This document shows positions 7,311 through 10,900 of a DNA stretch of 10,900 bases, piece after piece. How positions within the stretch are numbered: the stretch's first letter is position 1; every line of letters begins with the position of its first letter. The notes under the pieces are model-generated. The model was not told the DNA's origin, did no database searches, and saw only the letters and a program-made list of their open reading frames with translations. Source of the stretch: Chloroflexota bacterium (lineage in GTDB: Bacteria; Chloroflexota; UBA6077; FW602-bin22; JACQUS01); contig JACQUS010000591.1 in NCBI GenBank assembly GCA_016210125.1, positions 1 through 10,900 on the forward strand. Reading direction: 5' to 3'. A program made the position numbers and the translations under genes.

Positions 7311-8183
7311 CTACTCTGGAACCGCGACCAGCATCGCGTACTGCTCGATCTCGTCCATCAGCACGTCTTCCAGGCCGCTGGTCCGCTTGGCCCGCCGACC
7401 TCTGTAGATGGCGTAGCCAAGCGACGATACGTACCGCTTGAGCTCGATCGTGCTGTAGCCGAATCGCGTTGTCTGTCGCTCTTCGGCTTCGAACAGCACG
7501 ATAGGATGGTCTCTCACCAGGATTGCTTCCGCGCCGCGCAGGACAAGCATCTCCGCGCCTTCCACGTCGATCTTGATCATGTCGATCTTCGGCGCGTGGA
7601 GCAGCGCATCGGCCAGGGTCACGGTACGCACCACGATCGCTTGGGGATGCGCCAGATCCGGATCAGGACGGAGCGAGTGGTTCCCCGAGTTAAAGTTACC
7701 GCCTGAATGGACGTAGAAAGTTGCGCCTCCAGAAACGTCCGAGACAGCGCATTGATGCAGGAAAACGTTCCGGAAGCCGTTGAGCTCGACATTGCTGCGC
7801 AACCGCCCGAAATTCCTTGGCTCCGGCTCGAACGCATACACCCGACCCGCCTCGCCGACGGCAGCGGCCGCCATAAGCGTGTACTGCCCGACGTGCGCGC
7901 CGACATCGCAGAAGACCATACCCGGTCGCAGTCGCCCTTCCAGCCAGCGCGCGAACGCTAGCTCATAGTAGCCGAAAAAATACACGCAGCGCTCCACATA
8001 GTCCGTCGGATTCAGCGCCATACGGTAGCCGGATCCGACGCTCTCGATCAAGGGGCGCTCGGTGGGCCAGAGCGGGCCTGCCGCGACATGGACGAGCCAC
8101 CCCTTGCCTTTTTGGATAGGGCTATACCGAGTGTAGAGGCGCAGAATCTTCCGAAGGGCTGTATCCAAAGCCGGGTGCAGCAC
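7311..8183 (-). CDS. FkbM family methyltransferase
   Basis: A 290-residue protein with the FkbM-type SAM-dependent methyltransferase fold. Motif I is FCDVGAHVGQYT at 91-102, the acidic ribose-binding loop is AFEPEP at 117-122, VELNGFRNV follows at 132-140, and the family signature KIDVEGAE is at 204-211. FkbM enzymes mostly O-methylate hydroxyls, including on sugars in surface glycans, so a role in methylating the polysaccharide made here is likely but inferred. I chose the GTG at 8183-8181 because GGAGG precedes it by 6 bases. A GTG at 8210-8208 in the same frame overlaps the epimerase stop (GTGA) and would add nine residues; either could be right. In-frame sequence further upstream only shadows the epimerase. 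Parts of the gene fall to about 53-57% G+C, well below the epimerase next to it. Confidence 0.88.
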   Translation of the reverse strand: MLHPALDTALRKILRLYTRYSPIQKGKGWLVHVAAGPLWPTERPLIESVGSGYRMALNPTDYVERCVYFFGYYELAFARWLEGRLRPGMVFCDVGAHVGQYTLMAAAAVGEAGRVYAFEPEPRNFGRLRSNVELNGFRNVFLHQCAVSDVSGGATFYVHSGGNFNSGNHSLRPDPDLAHPQAIVVRTVTLADALLHAPKIDMIKIDVEGAEMLVLRGAEAILVRDHPIVLFEAEERQTTRFGYSTIELKRYVSSLGYAIYRGRRAKRTSGLEDVLMDEIEQYAMLVAVPE

Positions 8184-8189
8184 GATGGG

Positions 8190-8194
8190 CCTCC
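8190..8194 (-). promoter_or_regulatory. Ribosome binding site for the FkbM methyltransferase
   Basis: GGAGG on the minus strand, 6 bases before the GTG at 8183-8181 and 12 bases after the epimerase TGA. It favours that GTG over the overlapping one at 8210. Confidence 0.65.
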
Positions 8195-8206
8195 GATGGG
8201 CCTCGG

Positions 8207-9241
8207 TCACTCGGGCGCCCCAGCGCCCTCGAAGACCGTGCGATGCTCGCCAACCCAGGCCAGCAGCGCGCCCAGCCCCTCGCGCACGGACACCCGCGGC
8301 GACCAGGCGAACGCGCGGCGTGCCGCGTCGATGTCGGACACGTACACGCGCTGATCGCCCGGCCGCCAATCGGCAAAGCGCAGCGCGACGCGCCGGCCCA
8401 GCTCGTCTTCGAGCATGCCGATCACCTCGAGCAGCGAGACGGCCTGCTCCGAGCCGCCGCCGACGTTGAAGACCGTGCTCAGCAGCCGCGGCTCCGCCTC
8501 CACCGCGCGGTAGTAAAGGTCCACGAGATCGTCGACGTAGAGTACGTCGCGCACCTGCCGGCCATCGCCGTAGATCGTGATCGGCCAGCCCAGCGCGGCG
8601 CAGATGGCAAACCAGGCCACCCAGCCCTGGTCCTCGACGCCCATCTGCCGCGGCCCGTAGATGCACGACTGGCGGAAGACGATCGTGCGCAGCCCGTAGA
8701 TGCGGCGGTAGTCGAGCACATACTGGTCGGCCGCGCCTTTCGAGCAGCCGTACGGCGAGTGGAAGTCCAGCGGCGCTGTCTCCGGCACGCCGCGGGGCAC
8801 GGCGGGCAGCGCGTAGCGGCCGTCGCACTGCGCCACGTCGAGCTGCGCCAGCTCGCCGTAGACCTTGTTCGTCGAGGAGAAGATGACCACCGGGTCCTGC
8901 CCCGTGAGCCGGATGGCCTCCAGAACGTTCAGCGTGCCCAGGGCATTGACCTCGAAGTCGGCGCGCGGGTCGGCCACCGAAGTCGTGACGGCCACCTGCG
9001 CCGCTTGATGGAAGACGGCGTCGAACCGCCGCACACCCAGGAGGTCACGGAGCGCCGCGCTATCCCGAACATCGGCCTGCACGAGCTCGAAGGAGCCAAG
9101 CGACCGCAGCCACTCCAGGTTCCAGCGCGTGCCCCGCCGCGAGAGGTTGTCGAGAACGACGACCTCGTGGCCCAAGCGCATGCCTCGCGCCGCCAGGTTG
9201 GCGCCGACGAACCCGGCGCCGCCGGTGATCAAGATGCGCAT
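8207..9241 (-). CDS. NAD-dependent sugar-nucleotide epimerase, CDP-paratose 2-epimerase-like
   Basis: A 344-residue extended short-chain dehydrogenase. The NAD loop GGAGFVG is at 7-13, with Asp31 after the second strand fitting NAD. The active site shows SSTNKVYG at 122-129 and YGCSK with Y164 and K168. QSCIYGPRQMGVEDQGWVAW (191-210), FADWRPGDQRVYVSD (289-303) and the TNK motif match CDP-paratose 2-epimerase (tyvelose epimerase, RfbE) better than UDP-glucose 4-epimerase or dTDP-glucose dehydratase. RfbE inverts C2 of CDP-paratose to give CDP-tyvelose for O-antigen. Related enzymes on other nucleotide sugars cannot be excluded, and no other CDP-dideoxyhexose gene is in the window. The ATG at 9241-9239 overlaps the preceding glycosyltransferase by 13 bases and has AAGGTG 4 bases upstream, so translation is probably coupled. 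Confidence 0.88.
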   Translation of the reverse strand: MRILITGGAGFVGANLAARGMRLGHEVVVLDNLSRRGTRWNLEWLRSLGSFELVQADVRDSAALRDLLGVRRFDAVFHQAAQVAVTTSVADPRADFEVNALGTLNVLEAIRLTGQDPVVIFSSTNKVYGELAQLDVAQCDGRYALPAVPRGVPETAPLDFHSPYGCSKGAADQYVLDYRRIYGLRTIVFRQSCIYGPRQMGVEDQGWVAWFAICAALGWPITIYGDGRQVRDVLYVDDLVDLYYRAVEAEPRLLSTVFNVGGGSEQAVSLLEVIGMLEDELGRRVALRFADWRPGDQRVYVSDIDAARRAFAWSPRVSVREGLGALLAWVGEHRTVFEGAGAPE

Positions 9242-10335
9242 GGCTCACCTTCGAGCAGCAGATGTGTGAGTCGGCCGGAGAAATGGCGAAACAGGTAGTT
9301 CTCCTCGACCCGCTGCCGTCCGGCTTCGCCCATACGAGCGCGCAGCTCGCTGCTCTGCAAGAGGCAGATGACTCGATCCGCGAGCGCGCCGATGTCGCCA
9401 TGCTCCACCAAGAAGCCCGTCACGCCGTCCTGCACGATCTCGGGCGTGCCGCCGTGGTTCCCGCCGACGACGGGCTTGCCGAACGCCGCCGCTTCCAGGA
9501 ACACGAGGCCAAAACCCTCCTTCTGGCTGGGCATCACGAAGACGTCACAGGCGCGATAGTAGCTCGCCAGCTCGCCATCCTGAACGCTCCCCACGAACCT
9601 GACACGGTCGGCCACACCACGTTCCTGCGCCAGCCGCTGCAACCACGGGCGGTCGTTCCCGTCGCCGACGATCACGAGGTAGGTGCGCGGCACCGCCCGC
9701 AGCACGGCGGGAAAGGCGCGAATGAGTGTGTCGACACCCTTGTACCTTTCAGTTGCTTCCAGCCGCGTCACCGCCAGGAGCAGCAGCGCGGAGGCCGGCG
9801 CGAGCGCCTCGCGGCCACAGAGCCCAGCGGCGTGGCCGAATCCCGGCTCGAGGCCCCACGGCACGACCTGCACATTGCGCGGTCGAAACCGCTGGCGACG
9901 GACCGCATCGGCGGTGAAGCGGCTCGGCGCGGTCACGCCGCGGGCAAGCCGCAGACCCACGCAACGCGTAATCGGTAGGGGCACCCATACCTCGAGGCCG
10001 TGCGTCGCGACCCAGTAACGCAGCGTCGGGTGCGCAAGCCTCAAGAGCAGGCCCAACGTCGCCAGATTGGGATGCCCGACGTAGGCCACACGCGTGTGCG
10101 GCGTGAGCGCCAGCGCCGCACGTGCAAAGCGCATCTTATCACGACCGAAACCTTCGACGGTGAGCGACAGCTCGCCCAGCGCGATGCGCTGTGCGCGCGG
10201 CTGATCGTTGAGGCTCAGCAGGCGGCACGGCAGGTCCCTGTCGCTCGCGAGGGTCGAGAGCACCGCCGCGGCGTGCCGGCCCACGCGCTGGATGCCGCCG
10301 GGCGTCAGCAGCTCGGTGAACAGGCCGAGGAGCAT
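9229..10335 (-). CDS. Glycosyltransferase family 4, second member of a tandem pair
   Basis: A 368-residue complete GT4 enzyme. The N-terminal acceptor-side domain starts LLGLFTELLTPGGIQRVG (2-19) with the glycine loop TPGGIQRV, and includes YVGHPN at 85-90 and ATHGLEVWVP at 110-119. The C-terminal donor domain has VVPWGLEPGF (157-166), TRLEATERYKGVDTLI (190-205, Arg191 and Lys199) and the EX7E pair E273/E281 in KEGFGLVFLEAAAFGKP. It would add a sugar from a nucleotide donor to a growing lipid-linked chain. The ATG at 10335-10333 is the first start after an in-frame TAG only 6 bases upstream; the ribosome site is weak (GGA at a 6-base spacing). Its last about 140 residues are roughly 70% identical, by my hand alignment, to those of the gene just upstream, so the pair arose by tandem duplication. 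It is probably the first gene of the tightly packed run. Confidence 0.92.
   Translation of the reverse strand: MLLGLFTELLTPGGIQRVGRHAAAVLSTLASDRDLPCRLLSLNDQPRAQRIALGELSLTVEGFGRDKMRFARAALALTPHTRVAYVGHPNLATLGLLLRLAHPTLRYWVATHGLEVWVPLPITRCVGLRLARGVTAPSRFTADAVRRQRFRPRNVQVVPWGLEPGFGHAAGLCGREALAPASALLLLAVTRLEATERYKGVDTLIRAFPAVLRAVPRTYLVIVGDGNDRPWLQRLAQERGVADRVRFVGSVQDGELASYYRACDVFVMPSQKEGFGLVFLEAAAFGKPVVGGNHGGTPEIVQDGVTGFLVEHGDIGALADRVICLLQSSELRARMGEAGRQRVEENYLFRHFSGRLTHLLLEGEPCAS
9246..9251 (-). promoter_or_regulatory. Ribosome binding site for the epimerase gene
   Basis: AAGGTG on the minus strand, 4 bases before the ATG at 9241-9239, located inside the 3' end of the preceding glycosyltransferase gene. 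Confidence 0.55.
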
Positions 10336-10456
10336 GCGCTATCCGCGCGCCGAGGCGCCGCCGGCCCTAGGGCGCCCTTCATACCCGCGCGACACGCCGG
10401 TCCCGGGCGCAGCCGCCGCTCACGCGCTGACCGGCATCCCGCAGGGGCATGTCGCT
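10336..10456. other. Spacer between the tandem glycosyltransferase genes
   Basis: A 121-base, very GC-rich gap. GGCGCC occurs twice, at 10354-10359 and 10371-10376, and can pair across an 11-base loop, but no T-run follows on the minus strand. No convincing promoter is seen. A 23-codon minus-strand reading frame beginning with the ATG at 10450-10448 has no recognisable sequence and I do not call it a gene. Confidence 0.45.
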
Positions 10457-10900
10457 TCAGCCCTCTGCACGAGCGTAGATCTCCGCCAGGACTCCGGTAA
10501 GCCGCTCGCTGAAGTGCCCGAACGTGTACTGCGCGGCGACGTGGCGCCGTCCGGCCTCGCCCATGCGCGCCCGCAGCTCGGCATCGCGCAGGAGAAGGCT
10601 GAGACGATCCGCCAGCGCCGACTCGTCGCCGTACTGCACCAGAAAGCCCGTCACGCCGTCCTGTACGGCCTCCGGCGTGCCGCCGTGGTTGCCGCCGACG
10701 ACGGGCTTGCCGAAGGCCATCGCCTCGAGGAAGACGATGCCAAAGCCCTCCTTGATGCTCGGCATGACGAAGACGTCGCAGGCCCGATAGTACGTGGCCA
10801 ACTCCTCGCCGACTTTCGTGCCGGCGAAGACGACCCGCTGGGCCACGCCGCTCTCCTCGGCGAGCCGCTCTAGCTCTGGGCGGTCGTCGCCGTCTCCGAC
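10457..10900 (-). CDS. Glycosyltransferase family 4, C-terminal part (cut by window edge)
   Basis: The open frame continues to the right edge without a stop, giving the last 147 residues of a longer protein. The GTG at 10846 is internal and not the start: the 18 codons before it read VGDGDDRPELERLAEESG, which aligns with residues 224-241 of the next gene's product. Visible features are the donor-binding half of GT4: ACDVFVMPSIKEGFGIVFLE with the EX7E glutamates, AFGKPVVGGNHGGTPE, DGVTGFLV and a C-terminal helix. It is an about 70% identical paralogue of the complete gene downstream, aligned without gaps at DNA level over its core at a constant offset of 1231 bases. Function is sugar transfer in the same polysaccharide pathway; the acceptor-side domain, which would help tell its specificity, lies outside the window. 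The stop is TGA at 10459-10457. Confidence 0.92.
   Translation of the reverse strand, partial: VGDGDDRPELERLAEESGVAQRVVFAGTKVGEELATYYRACDVFVMPSIKEGFGIVFLEAMAFGKPVVGGNHGGTPEAVQDGVTGFLVQYGDESALADRLSLLLRDAELRARMGEAGRRHVAAQYTFGHFSERLTGVLAEIYARAEG

Noticed and set aside
8211..8828. Upstream in-frame extension of the FkbM gene
   Set aside because: It lies entirely inside the epimerase gene in another frame, gives an Arg/Ala/Gly-rich sequence without family similarity, and better starts exist at 8210 and 8183.
10379..10450. A 23-codon minus-strand frame in the spacer between the tandem glycosyltransferases
   Set aside because: Too short, no strong ribosome site and no recognisable sequence; likely chance.

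Overview
The window is GC-rich (sampled 60-base lines run from about 53% to about 82% G+C) and tightly packed. All ten genes I can support lie on the minus strand, so transcription runs from high to low coordinates. GTG and TTG starts, Shine-Dalgarno-like sites and overlapping stop/start pairs show it is bacterial. The gene content suggests a Gram-negative, high-GC organism making a surface polysaccharide (O-antigen, capsule or exopolysaccharide). Nothing in the sequence fixes the phylum.

In transcription order the layout is: (1) the 3' part of a GT4 glycosyltransferase running off the right edge (10457-10900); (2) a complete, closely related GT4 glycosyltransferase (9229-10335), the two forming a tandem duplication; (3) an extended SDR sugar-nucleotide epimerase closest to CDP-paratose 2-epimerase (8207-9241); (4) a FkbM-family methyltransferase (7311-8183); (5) a polytopic membrane protein resembling an oligosaccharide repeat-unit (Wzy-type) polymerase (5720-7300); (6) a GT4 glycosyltransferase with a TTG start (4487-5707); (7) a class I SAM methyltransferase (3694-4497); (8) a divergent GT-B-like glycosyltransferase without the usual EX7E pair (2567-3694); (9) a bi-domain oxidoreductase, zinc-less MDR fused to Gfo/Idh/MocA (335-2560); (10) after a 188-base gap, the first 48 codons of another GT4-type glycosyltransferase (1-146).

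Genes 2 to 9 are separated by at most 23 bases or overlap by 1 to 13 bases, so they look like one operon. Together they fit assembly of a repeat unit: glycosyltransferases add sugars, the epimerase and bi-domain oxidoreductase make or modify nucleotide sugars, the two methyltransferases could decorate the glycan, and the polymerase would join repeat units in the periplasm. A priming transferase, Wzx flippase, Wza/Wzc export proteins and the upstream CDP-dideoxyhexose genes are not in the window.

I see no RNA genes, CRISPR arrays, insertion sequences, attachment sites or origins. No gene-free stretch exceeds 300 bases; the longest is 188 bases (147-334). The most notable points are the tandem glycosyltransferase pair, the unaccompanied paratose-epimerase-like gene, the glycosyltransferase lacking EX7E, the zinc-less fused oxidoreductase, and a drop in G+C across the polymerase and FkbM genes. 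It is an ordinary type of locus with an unusual gene combination; I do not see a clearly new class of system.
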